Part shown: positions 54,537 through 63,504 of the stretch, one piece after another
How the letters are laid out: each line of letters opens with the position of its first letter
Numbering within the stretch: position 1 is the stretch's first letter
Origin: Pseudomonas hunanensis
Lineage (GTDB): Bacteria; Pseudomonadota; Gammaproteobacteria; Pseudomonadales; Pseudomonadaceae
Assembly: GCF_013393325.1 (NCBI RefSeq)
Contig: NZ_QJRC01000071.1
Location: 62,001 to 126,000 of the forward strand
Length of the DNA: 64,000 bases
Direction: 5' to 3'
Made by a program: the position numbers and the translations under genes
Notes under the pieces: model-generated
Told to the model about the DNA's origin: nothing
Seen by the model: only the letters and a program-made list of their open reading frames with translations
Database searches by the model: none

Positions 54537-55288
54537 CAGCGGGCCTCTTTTTCACGACGGCGTTGCGTCAGGCGTTGCAGCCAGGTATTCACCAGCGAAC
54601 CATCGGCCGGCTGTGCCAGGTACGTGGCCAGCAAGGTACGCACATCCTGCTCGCTCCAGGCCTGGGCGCGGCGCAGCAGCGGCTCCAGGTCCTTGAGGCG
54701 GTCGCGCATGCCGAACAGCAATGGCCGGGTCTTTTCCAGGTCGATCAACTGCGCGTCCCAACCGTCGCGGCGTTGGCGCAGGAAGATGTGCTTGGGGTAG
54801 AAGCAGCCATGCACCTGGCCGGCGCTGTGCAGTGTGCGCGCCAGCTGGCCGCAGGCCTGCAGGATACCGTTGCGTTCGGCGTCGCCCAGCTGTGGCCATT
54901 GGGCCAGCAGGCCGTCGAGGTCGGCCCACTCGTCCAAAGCGCGGGTCATCAGGATGGCCCGGTGCTTGCCGCCCTGCTTGCGCTCACCATAGAACACTGC
55001 CTGCAACGCAGGAATGTGCAGCTTCTGGTAGCGGCTGATGTTGCGAAACTCACGGGCAAAGGTCGGCTCGCCGAACGGCCGGTGCAGGGTGCGGGTCAGG
55101 TAGTCGCTCTGGCGCTTGAGGTAGTAGCCCTTGCCTTCGAGTTCCAGGCGAAACACGCTGCTCCAGCCGCCACGGCCGGTGTTGGGTTCGTCCACAGCCT
55201 CGAGTTGCAGCGCCCACAGCGCCTCGAAGTCGTCCAGGCCATGGCGTTTGAGCAGCGCGAGGTCCGCGCTGGCCAGGTAATCGGTCAT
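54536..55288 (-). CDS. wapQ: LPS core kinase-like protein WapQ/InaA
   Basis: A 250-residue InaA-family kinase. Catalytic-loop-like VHGCFYPKHIFL is unusual: the Asp after H-G is replaced by Cys, while the metal Asp is kept in LIDLEKTRPL. The ATP-side lysine is in GYYLKRQSDY. ATG 55288 overlaps the previous gene by four bases. The replaced residue suggests altered or weak kinase activity. Confidence 0.78.
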   Translation of the reverse strand: MTDYLASADLALLKRHGLDDFEALWALQLEAVDEPNTGRGGWSSVFRLELEGKGYYLKRQSDYLTRTLHRPFGEPTFAREFRNISRYQKLHIPALQAVFYGERKQGGKHRAILMTRALDEWADLDGLLAQWPQLGDAERNGILQACGQLARTLHSAGQVHGCFYPKHIFLRQRRDGWDAQLIDLEKTRPLLFGMRDRLKDLEPLLRRAQAWSEQDVRTLLATYLAQPADGSLVNTWLQRLTQRRREKEAR

Positions 55289-56019
55289 TCCCTTCCCTCG
55301 AAAAAGCCCAATACCTGGCGAATGCGCTTCTTGTCGCGCACATTCAGCCGGTCGCGGCCACGGTATTGCAGGTAGAAGCGCAGGCGTTGGGTGGCGGACA
55401 GGTGGTATTTGGCCACCTTGTCCAGGCATGCCAGGTCCTTGATCATCCGGTGTCGCCACATGAAACCGCGCCAGAAGTCGCCGGTGGGGCAGTCGATGAA
55501 GAATAGCGTGCCCTGGTCATCGACCAGCAGGTTGCGCCACTTCAGGTCGTTGTGGGCGAAACGGTGCTCGTGCATTACCCGGGTATGGCGCGCCAGCTGA
55601 CGGCTGACATGGTCGACCCAGGCACGGTCGGCCAGGCGCGCATCGTGGCGCTCGGCCAGTGCCGACAGGTCTTCGGTGCGCGGCAGTTCACGGGTGATCA
55701 TCGCCCCACGGCCAAAGGCCAGGCCGTTGCGCTCCAGGCCCCAGGCCACCACCTCAGCAGTGGGGATGCCCCACTTGGCGAACTGTTTGAGGTTCTGCCA
55801 TTCGGCCTTGATGCGCGGCCGGCCCAGGTAGCGACGCATGTGCTTGCCGGCCCCGGTGTAGCGCTTGACGTAGTAGTTGACCCCGCTGCGTTCGATACGG
55901 ACCACTTCGCTGAGCGGGTCGCGGGTCAGGCGTTCGCCCTGGATGGCAAATACCGCATCGAGGCTGCCGAAGTCCGTCGCCAGGTGTTCGTAACCCGGCG
56001 CCAGTGTCCAACTCGCCAT
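55285..56019 (-). CDS. wapP: LPS core heptose kinase-like protein WapP
   Basis: A 244-residue kinase of the WaaP/KdkA group. Catalytic loop FAHNDLKWRNLLV, metal Asp in FFIDCPTGDFW, ATP lysine in YYVKRYTGAGKH. It follows waaP as in P. aeruginosa and should phosphorylate an inner-core sugar at the inner face of the cytoplasmic membrane. It overlaps the waaP stop by one base. Confidence 0.82.
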   Translation of the reverse strand: MASWTLAPGYEHLATDFGSLDAVFAIQGERLTRDPLSEVVRIERSGVNYYVKRYTGAGKHMRRYLGRPRIKAEWQNLKQFAKWGIPTAEVVAWGLERNGLAFGRGAMITRELPRTEDLSALAERHDARLADRAWVDHVSRQLARHTRVMHEHRFAHNDLKWRNLLVDDQGTLFFIDCPTGDFWRGFMWRHRMIKDLACLDKVAKYHLSATQRLRFYLQYRGRDRLNVRDKKRIRQVLGFFEGRE

Positions 56020-56825
56020 CAGAGTGCATCCCCATAGCGTTGCTTGCGATCGTAGAGTTTCTGCGCCTTGCGCTCCAACCAGGCGAGCAACGCGGCTTCG
56101 TCCTTGAGGACTTGGCGCAGCGGGCGCTGGAAGTAACCGCGCAGGAAACGCAGCTTGTCGCGCTGGGTCAGGCCGATGTCCAGCGCCGAGAAGTACAGCG
56201 CGGCCAGGTCCTTGTCACGCCACCGGCGGCTGATTGTCGCCCGGGTTTGCGCGCGGTGCAGGTCGATCACCGACAGTTTGAAGTCATCCGCCGTCACCGG
56301 TCGGTCGGTGTGCAGCAGGAAATGGCAGATATAACAGTCGCGGTGGTTGACCCCAGCGCGGTGCATACCGCCAGTCATCTTCGCCACTTCGGCGATCAGC
56401 GCGCGCTTCAGGCGCGGCTCGGGCGGCTGCTTGACCCAGTCGATGCTGTAGTCTTCAAGGCTGATGGTTGGCGCCAGTTCTTCGGTGATGATGAACGAGT
56501 GCTGCGTGGCCGGGTTGCTGCCGCGCTCGCCGTAGGCGACGGCGGTCATGGTCGGCACACCCACCTCATGCAGGCGCTGGATGGCCCGCCACTCCTGGCC
56601 GGCGCCGAGCACTGGCAGCTTGGCCGTGAACAAGTTCTTGAAGATTTCGCCCCAGCCAATGCCGCGGTGGATCTTAACGAAGAACCCCTCGCCCTCCACC
56701 TCGGTACGCAGCGTGCGGCGCCCTTCCAGTTCGCGATAGACCTCGCCTTGCAGCGCTTCTACGGCGTCGAAGGCATCACGCCCGGCCCACAGGCGTTTGA
56801 AGGGTTCGGCCACTATCAGCTTCAT
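56019..56825 (-). CDS. waaP: LPS core heptose(I) kinase WaaP
   Basis: A 268-residue kinase that phosphorylates heptose I of the LPS core, essential for LPS export in Pseudomonas. The catalytic motif is NHRDCYICHFLL, the metal Asp is in SVIDLHRAQ, and the ATP lysine is in FFVKIHRGIGWGE. The start at 56825 overlaps the waaG stop by four bases; the longer frame is antisense noise in waaG. Confidence 0.92.
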   Translation of the reverse strand: MKLIVAEPFKRLWAGRDAFDAVEALQGEVYRELEGRRTLRTEVEGEGFFVKIHRGIGWGEIFKNLFTAKLPVLGAGQEWRAIQRLHEVGVPTMTAVAYGERGSNPATQHSFIITEELAPTISLEDYSIDWVKQPPEPRLKRALIAEVAKMTGGMHRAGVNHRDCYICHFLLHTDRPVTADDFKLSVIDLHRAQTRATISRRWRDKDLAALYFSALDIGLTQRDKLRFLRGYFQRPLRQVLKDEAALLAWLERKAQKLYDRKQRYGDAL

Positions 56826-57946
56826 GCGGTTTTCTGCCCCAGGATCACGTCGGCAGCATGCTGCGGCATGCTGTACAGATCGGCGGTTTCTGCATATGCC
56901 AGGCCGTTGCGCGACCAGCTGGCGCGGGCCTGCGGGTCTTCGAGCATGCGCTGCAAGTAACCGTTGAGCTGTTCCTGCTCGAACGGCTCGTCCAGCACCA
57001 GGCCACTGTCGGCCTCGGCGATGTAGTGGGCGTAGCCGCACACCTTGGACACCAGCACCGGCAGACCGGCCACCAGCGCTTCGAGCAGCACTGTACCGGT
57101 GTTCTCGTTGTACGCCGGGTGAATCAGCAGGTCGGCACCCAGCAGGAAGCGCGGAATGTCGCTGCGGCCCTTGAGGAACTGCACCTGGTCGCCCAGGCCC
57201 AGGGTGGCGCTTTGCAGCTGGAACACCTTGGGGTCGTCCTGGCCGATCACCATCAGCTTCGTGCGTTTGCGCAGGGCCGACGGCAGCGCGGCCAGGGCCT
57301 TGAGGCTGCGGTCCACACCCTTGGTCTTGAAGCCCGAACCAATCTGCACCAGCAGCAGGTCATCCTCGCCCAGGTTGAATTCCTTGCGGAACTCGGCGCG
57401 AATCTCGGCGGCATTGGCCGGCGCACGGCGGTCCTGGGAAATACCCGGTGGCAGCAGGTGGAAGCGTTCCACCGGGGTGCCATAGTGCTTGATGAACAGC
57501 GGCTGCTGCACTTCGGAAATCATCAACACTTCGGTATGGGCGTCCTTGGCGAACACCGCGCGCTCATACTCGGCAAAGTGCCGGTAGCGGCCCCAGCGGC
57601 GGTACAAGCCACCGCGCAAGGTCTGCGCCTTGTCCTCGAAGCAGCCGTCGGCAGCGTAGTACACATCCAGGCCCGGCATTTTGTTGAAGCCGATCAGGCG
57701 GTCGACCGGGCGCTTGGCCAGGTCGGCGGCCATCCAGGCACTGAGTTTCTCATTGCGGCGGTGGTTGAAAATCGCTTTCACCGGCGCCACCAGCACTTCG
57801 AAGCCCGGCGGAATGTCACCCTCCCAGATCAACGTGTACACACGGATCTGGTGGCCCCGCTTCTGGCATTCCAGGGCAATGCGCATGAAATCGCGCTGCA
57901 GCCCGCCGAAGGGGAAATATTTGTAAAGCACGAAAGCCAGTTGCAT
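56822..57946 (-). CDS. waaG: LPS core glycosyltransferase WaaG
   Basis: A 374-residue GT4 (GT-B) transferase adding the first hexose to heptose II. It has an N-terminal FPFGGLQRDFMRIALECQKR, and a C-terminal donor site LIHPAYNENTGTVLLEALVA with the E-x7-E pattern. ATG 57946 overlaps the waaC stop by one base (TGATG). Confidence 0.93.
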   Translation of the reverse strand: MQLAFVLYKYFPFGGLQRDFMRIALECQKRGHQIRVYTLIWEGDIPPGFEVLVAPVKAIFNHRRNEKLSAWMAADLAKRPVDRLIGFNKMPGLDVYYAADGCFEDKAQTLRGGLYRRWGRYRHFAEYERAVFAKDAHTEVLMISEVQQPLFIKHYGTPVERFHLLPPGISQDRRAPANAAEIRAEFRKEFNLGEDDLLLVQIGSGFKTKGVDRSLKALAALPSALRKRTKLMVIGQDDPKVFQLQSATLGLGDQVQFLKGRSDIPRFLLGADLLIHPAYNENTGTVLLEALVAGLPVLVSKVCGYAHYIAEADSGLVLDEPFEQEQLNGYLQRMLEDPQARASWSRNGLAYAETADLYSMPQHAADVILGQKTA

Positions 57947-59004
57947 CAACGGACATCCTCAGCCAGCAGCAACGCGCTCAAGCGGCCCGCCACATGCTCG
58001 GGATTCAGGCGAGTGAAGCACAGCGGCCACTCGCGTTTCAGATCGAACCGGCGCAGGTCGTCGGCGCTCGGTTTGTAGGTGCACTTCTTCTGCAGGCAGG
58101 GAGCGCATGGCCAGTCACTGGCCTGGTGAATCTGGGTCCGTCCGTAGGCGCCAGTCAGGCCCGGGTTGGTCGGGCCGAACAGCGAAATGGTGGGCACATC
58201 GAGTGCCGCCGCCAGGTGGCCAAGGCCGGTGTCGACCGCCACGCAGGCTTTTGCCGCCGCCAGTACGCGAGCGACGCCGGCAAGGTTCAATTTGGGGAGC
58301 ACCTGGCAGTTGTTCAAGCCCTGGGCGATACGCTCGGCCCGCGCCTTCTCGGCCGGGTTGCCCCAGGGCAGACGCACTTCCAGCTTACGCCGGCCCATGC
58401 GCTCGGCCAGTTCGCGCCAGTAGGCTTCGGGCCAATGTTTGGTCGCCCAGGTGGTACCGTGCAGGAACACCACATAAGGCGCAGCCGGCGGCAACTGCAG
58501 GCGGTCTAGGTCCAGGCCGTAGTTGCCAATGCCCTCCGGCAGGTCGTAGGCCAGGGCCATGGCGAACAGCTGGCGTACCCGTTCCACGGCGTGTTGGCCG
58601 GTGGCAACCGAAAGGCGTCGGTCGTAGAAGCGGCTTGCCCAGCCTTCGCGTGCCGAATAACGGTCCAGGCCGGCGACCGTGGCCTTCACGTAGCGGGTCA
58701 GCCAGGCCGACTTGACCAAGCCCTGGGCATCGATCACCAGATCGTACTTGCGCTCGCGCACCCGTTGCTTGAACGCCTTCCACTCACCACTCTTGATGGT
58801 TTGCCACACGTTCTTGCGCCAGCGGCGGATGGCCACCGGGATCACTTGGTCGACCGCCGGGTGCCAGCTGGGGATTTCGGCGAAGCCTTCTTCAACTACC
58901 CAGTCGAAACGGATACCCGGAATGGCATGAGCGGCATCGGTGAGTGCCGGCAGGGTGTGGATCACATCACCCAGCGACGAGGTCTTGATGATCAGTACCC
59001 GCAC
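57946..59004 (-). CDS. waaC: LPS heptosyltransferase I WaaC
   Basis: A 352-residue GT9 heptosyltransferase adding heptose I to Kdo. N-terminal MRVLIIKTSSLGDVIHTLPA, C-terminal donor motif CVAVDTGLGHLAAALDVPTI and SLFGPTNPGLTG. It starts directly at the end of waaF. Confidence 0.94.
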   Translation of the reverse strand: MRVLIIKTSSLGDVIHTLPALTDAAHAIPGIRFDWVVEEGFAEIPSWHPAVDQVIPVAIRRWRKNVWQTIKSGEWKAFKQRVRERKYDLVIDAQGLVKSAWLTRYVKATVAGLDRYSAREGWASRFYDRRLSVATGQHAVERVRQLFAMALAYDLPEGIGNYGLDLDRLQLPPAAPYVVFLHGTTWATKHWPEAYWRELAERMGRRKLEVRLPWGNPAEKARAERIAQGLNNCQVLPKLNLAGVARVLAAAKACVAVDTGLGHLAAALDVPTISLFGPTNPGLTGAYGRTQIHQASDWPCAPCLQKKCTYKPSADDLRRFDLKREWPLCFTRLNPEHVAGRLSALLLAEDVR

Positions 59005-60054
59005 TTAGTCGACCTCGGCCACGGTATCGATCAGGTCCGGCCCGCTCAGGCTGTGCAGGGCGGCGATGACTTTGCCCGGTTCCAGCAGGCGCAGGCAGTT
59101 GTAGTGGCCGAAGCGGCAGGTGCGGTCAAAGCATGGGCTGCACTCGATGCCCGTGCGCACTACTTCTACCTGTTCGGCCAGCGGCGGGGTGAAGCCGGGC
59201 GAGGTCGAGCCGTACACCGCCACCAATGGGCGATTCAGGGCTGCGGCCACGTGCATCAGGCCGGAGTCGTTGGACACCACGGCATGGGCGCAGGACATCA
59301 GGTCGATGGCTTCGGCCAGCGAAGTTTCACCGGCCAGGTTGGACGATTCTTCACGGAACCCCGGGATCAGCCGGTCACGGATCTGCTCGCCGACCGGGTG
59401 ATCGTTCTTCGAGCCGAACAGCCACACCTGCCAGCCCTGGCGGATCATCGCGTCGGCCACGGCGGCATAGTGCTCGGCGGGCCAGCGCTTGGCCTCGCCA
59501 AACTCGGCGCCAGGGCACAGCGCCAGCACCGGGCGGTCCAGCTCCAGGCCGAACTTGGCCAGGGCGGCGTCACGGCTTTGCGCTTCGATCTGCAGGCTGG
59601 GGCGCGGGTACGGCTGCGGCAGCTCAGCGCCGGGGGCGTAGGCCAGGGCCATGAAGCGCTCGATCATCAGCGGGTAGCGGGCCTTGTCCAGTTTGCGCAC
59701 ATCGTTCAACAGGCCGAAGCGCATTTCGCCGCGCCAGCCGGTGCGTTTGGGGATGCCGGCAAAGAACGGCACCAATGCCGACTTCAGCGAGTTGGGCAGC
59801 AAAATGGCCTGGTCATACTGGCCGGCCAGGGACTTGCCGATGCGCCGGCGCGTGGCCAGCTCCAGCGCGCCGTGGCCGAGCGGGAAGCTCAAGGCCTGGC
59901 GCACTTCAGGCATGCGCTCCAGGATCGGCCGGCTCCACTCGGGGGCCAGTACGTCGATCACGCAGTCGGGGTGCTGCTGTTTCAGGCACTGGAACAGGGT
60001 CTGCGCCATCACCATGTCGCCGACCCAGCTGGGGCCAATGATCAGTATTCTCAT
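59005..60054 (-). CDS. waaF: LPS heptosyltransferase II WaaF
   Basis: A 349-residue GT9 enzyme adding heptose II. N-terminal MRILIIGPSWVGDMVMAQTL, donor site AVVSNDSGLMHVAAALNRPL and VAVYGSTSPGFTP. It is the first visible gene of the seven-gene core-LPS operon, all linked by overlaps of a few bases or abutting ends. ATG 60054 is chosen; the extension to 60147 crosses a hairpin. Confidence 0.94.
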   Translation of the reverse strand: MRILIIGPSWVGDMVMAQTLFQCLKQQHPDCVIDVLAPEWSRPILERMPEVRQALSFPLGHGALELATRRRIGKSLAGQYDQAILLPNSLKSALVPFFAGIPKRTGWRGEMRFGLLNDVRKLDKARYPLMIERFMALAYAPGAELPQPYPRPSLQIEAQSRDAALAKFGLELDRPVLALCPGAEFGEAKRWPAEHYAAVADAMIRQGWQVWLFGSKNDHPVGEQIRDRLIPGFREESSNLAGETSLAEAIDLMSCAHAVVSNDSGLMHVAAALNRPLVAVYGSTSPGFTPPLAEQVEVVRTGIECSPCFDRTCRFGHYNCLRLLEPGKVIAALHSLSGPDLIDTVAEVD

Positions 60055-60073
60055 GCTTAGTCCAGAAACGCTC

Positions 60074-60110
60074 GGGGAGGCTACAGGCTGTGGTACAGCC
60101 TGGCCTCCCC
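60074..60110. terminator. Hairpin between glnE and waaF
   Basis: GGGGAGGC and ACAGGCTG pair with CAGCCTG and GCCTCCCC in one long stem (60074-60110). It lies 77 bp after the glnE stop and could end glnE transcription before the waa operon. Confidence 0.6.
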
Positions 60111-60187
60111 TCTTTATATTCAGGCTATGTGGCGGACAGTGTACCACTCAGGCAGGTCCATGGCTGATCGCGGCCCCTGCGGGACCT

Positions 60188-63121
60188 TCAAGCCAACCCC
60201 AATTCACCCCAGATCCGCCGCACTTCGCGGCGCTCGTCGGCAAACTGCGCCGCATCGATCACCCCGGCCTGCTTCTGCAAAGCCTGGCGGTGCGAAGCCG
60301 AGCGGAACGCCTTGTACACTTCACGCAACAGCACCGCGTCACTGGCCGGCATCAAGTTCGCCTGCTCCAGCTCTTCCAGAATGCGGATGTTATCGGTCCA
60401 TCGGAGTATGGCCGGATGGTCGTGGGACCAGGCCAAAGCGGCGTATTGCACCATAAATTCGATATCGACGATACCGCCTGCATCCTGCTTGATATCGAAG
60501 GGCACACCGGCCTCGAAGGCGTTGGCCGCAGTACCGGCAGCCGTCGCCTTGGTACCCAGGTTGTCACGCATCTTGGCGCGCATGTCACTCACTTCGCCGC
60601 GCAGTTTTTCCAGGTCGCGGGCCTGGCCGAGTACCTTGGCGCGCACACCTTCGAACGCCGTGCCGACCTGCTTGCAGCCCACCAGCACCCGCGCCCGTAC
60701 CAGCGCCTGGTGTTCCCAGGTCCAGGCCTCGTTCTGCTGGTAACGCTCGAACGCGCCCAGCGAGCTGACCAGCAGCCCCGAGGCGCCGGACGGGCGCAAA
60801 CGCATGTCCACGTCATACAGCTGGCCCGAGTTGGTCTGGGTGGTCAGCAAGTGAATGATGCGCTGGCCCAGGCGCGTGAAGAACTGCGCGCTGTCGATCG
60901 GCTTGGCGCCGTCGGTTTCGGCCTGCGGGTCGCCGTCATGGATAAACACCAGGTCCAGGTCCGAACCGTGGCCAAGCTCCAGGCCGCCGACCTTGCCGTA
61001 ACCAATGATGATGAACCCGGGGTCGCACAGGCTGCCGTCGCTGCGCTTGGGCTGGCCGTGGCGGGCCACGGTCTGGCGCCAGGCCAGGGCCAGCACCTGG
61101 TCGAGAATGGCTTCGGCCAGCCAGGTCAGGTAGTCGCTGACTTTCATCAGCGGCAGGTTGCCGCTGATTTCCGAAGCAGCTACGCGCAGGCTATGGGCCA
61201 GTTTGAAGTGGCGCAGCGCTTCCATCTGCTGCTCGAGGTCGTCCTCGGGGATACGCGTCAGGCGTTCGCGCAGCTCACTGGCCAGCTCTGGCGCCAAGGG
61301 CGGGCTGAACAAGCGGCCTTCATTGAGCAGCTCATCAAGCAGCAGCGGGTAGAGCGCGATCTGCTCGGCAATCCATGGGCTGGCAGCGCACAGGGTCAGC
61401 AGGCGGCGCAAGGCACCTGGGTTTTCGGTCAGCAACACCAGGTAGGCCGAGCGCCGCGCCACGGCCTCGACCAGCGGCAACACCCGCTCCAGCACCAGGT
61501 CGGGGTTGTCATGCTCCACCGCCTGGGCCAGCAACCGTGGAATAAATGCGTCCAGGCGCTCACGGCCAATGCGCTGCATCGAGCGCAGCTGTGGGCTGGA
61601 GCGCAACCCGGCCAAGCGCCGCAAGGCCTCGACGGGCTGTTTGAAGCCGGCTTCTTGCAGCTGCCGGCCAGCGGCTTCTTCATCCTGCGCCTGCTCCCAC
61701 AGCGGCGACCACTCGCCCCCCACCACCAACTCGCCCTCGCCGTCTTCATCATCCGGGTCGGCGATGACCTGGCGGAAGTGCCAGTCGATACGGCCACGCC
61801 AGTACATCAGCTGGTCGTGGAAGCTCTGCCAGTCGGCAAAGCCAAGGATATACGCCACCCGCGCCTGGTCGGTCTCGCTCTCGGGCAGCATCTGCGTCTG
61901 GCGGTCGGCGATGGCCTGGATGGCGTGCTCGGTGTAACGCAGGAATTCATAGCCCTCGCGCAGCTCGGCGACCACTGCCGGCGGCAGATAACCCTGGCCT
62001 TCCAGCGTGGCCAGCACTTTGAGCAACGGCCGCTGCTGCAGGCTGAGGTCGCGCCCGCCGTGGATCAGCTGGAAGGCCTGGGCGATGAATTCCACCTCTC
62101 GGATGCCACCGGCACCCAGCTTGATGTTGTCGGCCATGCCCTTGCGCCGCACTTCCTGCTGGATCAGTTGCTTCATGGTGCGCAGCGCTTCGATCGCGGA
62201 AAAATCCAGGTATCGGCGGTACACGAACGGGCGCAGTACTTCCTGCAACTGCGCGCCGGCGGCCTGGTCGCCCGCCACGACCCGCGCCTTGATCATCGCG
62301 TAGCGCTCCCAGTCGCGGCCCTGGTCCTGGTAGTACTGCTCCAGTGCGTTGAAGCTGAGCACCAGTGCGCCGGCCGAACCATACGGGCGCAGGCGCATGT
62401 CGACGCGGAACACAAAGCCGTCGACCGTCACTGGGTCCAGTGCCTTGATCAGCCGTTGGCCAAGGCGGGTAAAGAACTCCTGGTTATCCAGCGAGCGCTT
62501 CACCCCTTCGGTTTCGCCGCCTTCGGGGAAGCCGAAAATCAGGTCGATGTCCGACGACAGGTTCAGCTCTACCGCCCCAAGCTTGCCCATGCCCAGCACC
62601 ACCATGTGCTGCGGCTGGCCGCTGCGGTTGCCGATGGGCGTGCCGAACTGCTGGCAATGGCGCGGATACAGCCATTGGTAGGCTTCGTCGATGGCCGCAT
62701 CGGCCAGGTCCGACAGGTCGCGGCAGGTTTCGCCCAGCTCGGCTTGGCGGGTGATGTCGCGCCAGATGATGCGCAGCTGCTGGCGGTTGCGCGCGCGGCG
62801 CAGGTTACGCGCCAGTTCGTCTTCGCTCTGCGCCGCCTGGGCAGCCTCGGCAATTTGCCCGCGCAACTCACCCGGGGCGTAACGCCGCTCCAACTCGCCA
62901 CTGGCCAGCAGGGCAAACAGCATGGCCGGGTCGCGCTGGGCCACCCCCAGGACATAATCGCTGGCGGCGGCAACCTGATCGAACTGTTGCCGATGGGCTG
63001 GGCTCCAACCGTTCAGGTCAAGATCGGGGTGGGCAGCCACGGCATCGCTGATGAATTGCCGGTTGCGAACGACCAGTGGTTGCAGGGTGACGGGCAGATC
63101 GGAGGGCAAAGGTAGGCGCAT
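60188..63121 (-). CDS. glnE: Glutamine synthetase adenylyltransferase/deadenylylase
   Basis: A 977-residue bifunctional enzyme that switches glutamine synthetase off and on. It has two nucleotidyltransferase domains: N-terminal with SSDIDLIFGFPEGGE (deadenylylase) and C-terminal with GSDLDLVFIHDGDP (adenylylase), with a helical regulatory linker. Both catalytic D-x-D pairs are intact. Length is typical. Confidence 0.96.
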   Translation of the reverse strand: MRLPLPSDLPVTLQPLVVRNRQFISDAVAAHPDLDLNGWSPAHRQQFDQVAAASDYVLGVAQRDPAMLFALLASGELERRYAPGELRGQIAEAAQAAQSEDELARNLRRARNRQQLRIIWRDITRQAELGETCRDLSDLADAAIDEAYQWLYPRHCQQFGTPIGNRSGQPQHMVVLGMGKLGAVELNLSSDIDLIFGFPEGGETEGVKRSLDNQEFFTRLGQRLIKALDPVTVDGFVFRVDMRLRPYGSAGALVLSFNALEQYYQDQGRDWERYAMIKARVVAGDQAAGAQLQEVLRPFVYRRYLDFSAIEALRTMKQLIQQEVRRKGMADNIKLGAGGIREVEFIAQAFQLIHGGRDLSLQQRPLLKVLATLEGQGYLPPAVVAELREGYEFLRYTEHAIQAIADRQTQMLPESETDQARVAYILGFADWQSFHDQLMYWRGRIDWHFRQVIADPDDEDGEGELVVGGEWSPLWEQAQDEEAAGRQLQEAGFKQPVEALRRLAGLRSSPQLRSMQRIGRERLDAFIPRLLAQAVEHDNPDLVLERVLPLVEAVARRSAYLVLLTENPGALRRLLTLCAASPWIAEQIALYPLLLDELLNEGRLFSPPLAPELASELRERLTRIPEDDLEQQMEALRHFKLAHSLRVAASEISGNLPLMKVSDYLTWLAEAILDQVLALAWRQTVARHGQPKRSDGSLCDPGFIIIGYGKVGGLELGHGSDLDLVFIHDGDPQAETDGAKPIDSAQFFTRLGQRIIHLLTTQTNSGQLYDVDMRLRPSGASGLLVSSLGAFERYQQNEAWTWEHQALVRARVLVGCKQVGTAFEGVRAKVLGQARDLEKLRGEVSDMRAKMRDNLGTKATAAGTAANAFEAGVPFDIKQDAGGIVDIEFMVQYAALAWSHDHPAILRWTDNIRILEELEQANLMPASDAVLLREVYKAFRSASHRQALQKQAGVIDAAQFADERREVRRIWGELGLA

Positions 63122-63504
63122 GGTCTATCCTTGATCGGCGTGAAATAGAGGGGGAAAAGCGGCCAAGGGGAAGCCGGACCACGGTTGGACTGTCGTACAA
63201 AAGTTGGAAATAGCTGAAAAAAACGAAAACTTGGCAACAAACATCAAGAACCACCCGTTCGCGACACAATGCCAACCAACATGAACGTTTTTCCTCACAA
63301 GCCAAGGTGCGACCAAACGTCGCACAAATGTAGTTTTACTACTACTCGTGTCGTGCAAAAGCATGAAATGCGAACGCAAATGTAGTAAAACTACAACGCG
63401 CCGGAAGACACCCCGGTAATCCAAGAATTCACGACGTCTGCCCATAAGGCCAGTCGCAATCTCAGGCAATCGATTCTGGTTGCCTTTCCGCCCTGGAGCA
63501 AGCC
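63122..63504. promoter_or_regulatory. aceE control region with phased palindromes
   Basis: This 383-base divergent region between glnE and aceE holds GTGCGAC-CAAAC-GTCGCAC (63307-63325), TGTAGTTTTACTACT (63329-63343) and the perfect palindrome TGTAGTAAAACTACA (63381-63395). The last two are 52 bp apart centre to centre, about five helical turns. The TGTAGTnnnACTACA form resembles HexR-type sites known to control central carbon genes. The regulator is inferred. Confidence 0.6.

Noticed and set aside
59684..63115. 1143-codon plus-strand open frame
   Set aside because: It is antisense to glnE and waaF, which are clear families. Long mirror frames are common in G+C-rich DNA; the translation is Gln/Gly/His-rich without domains.
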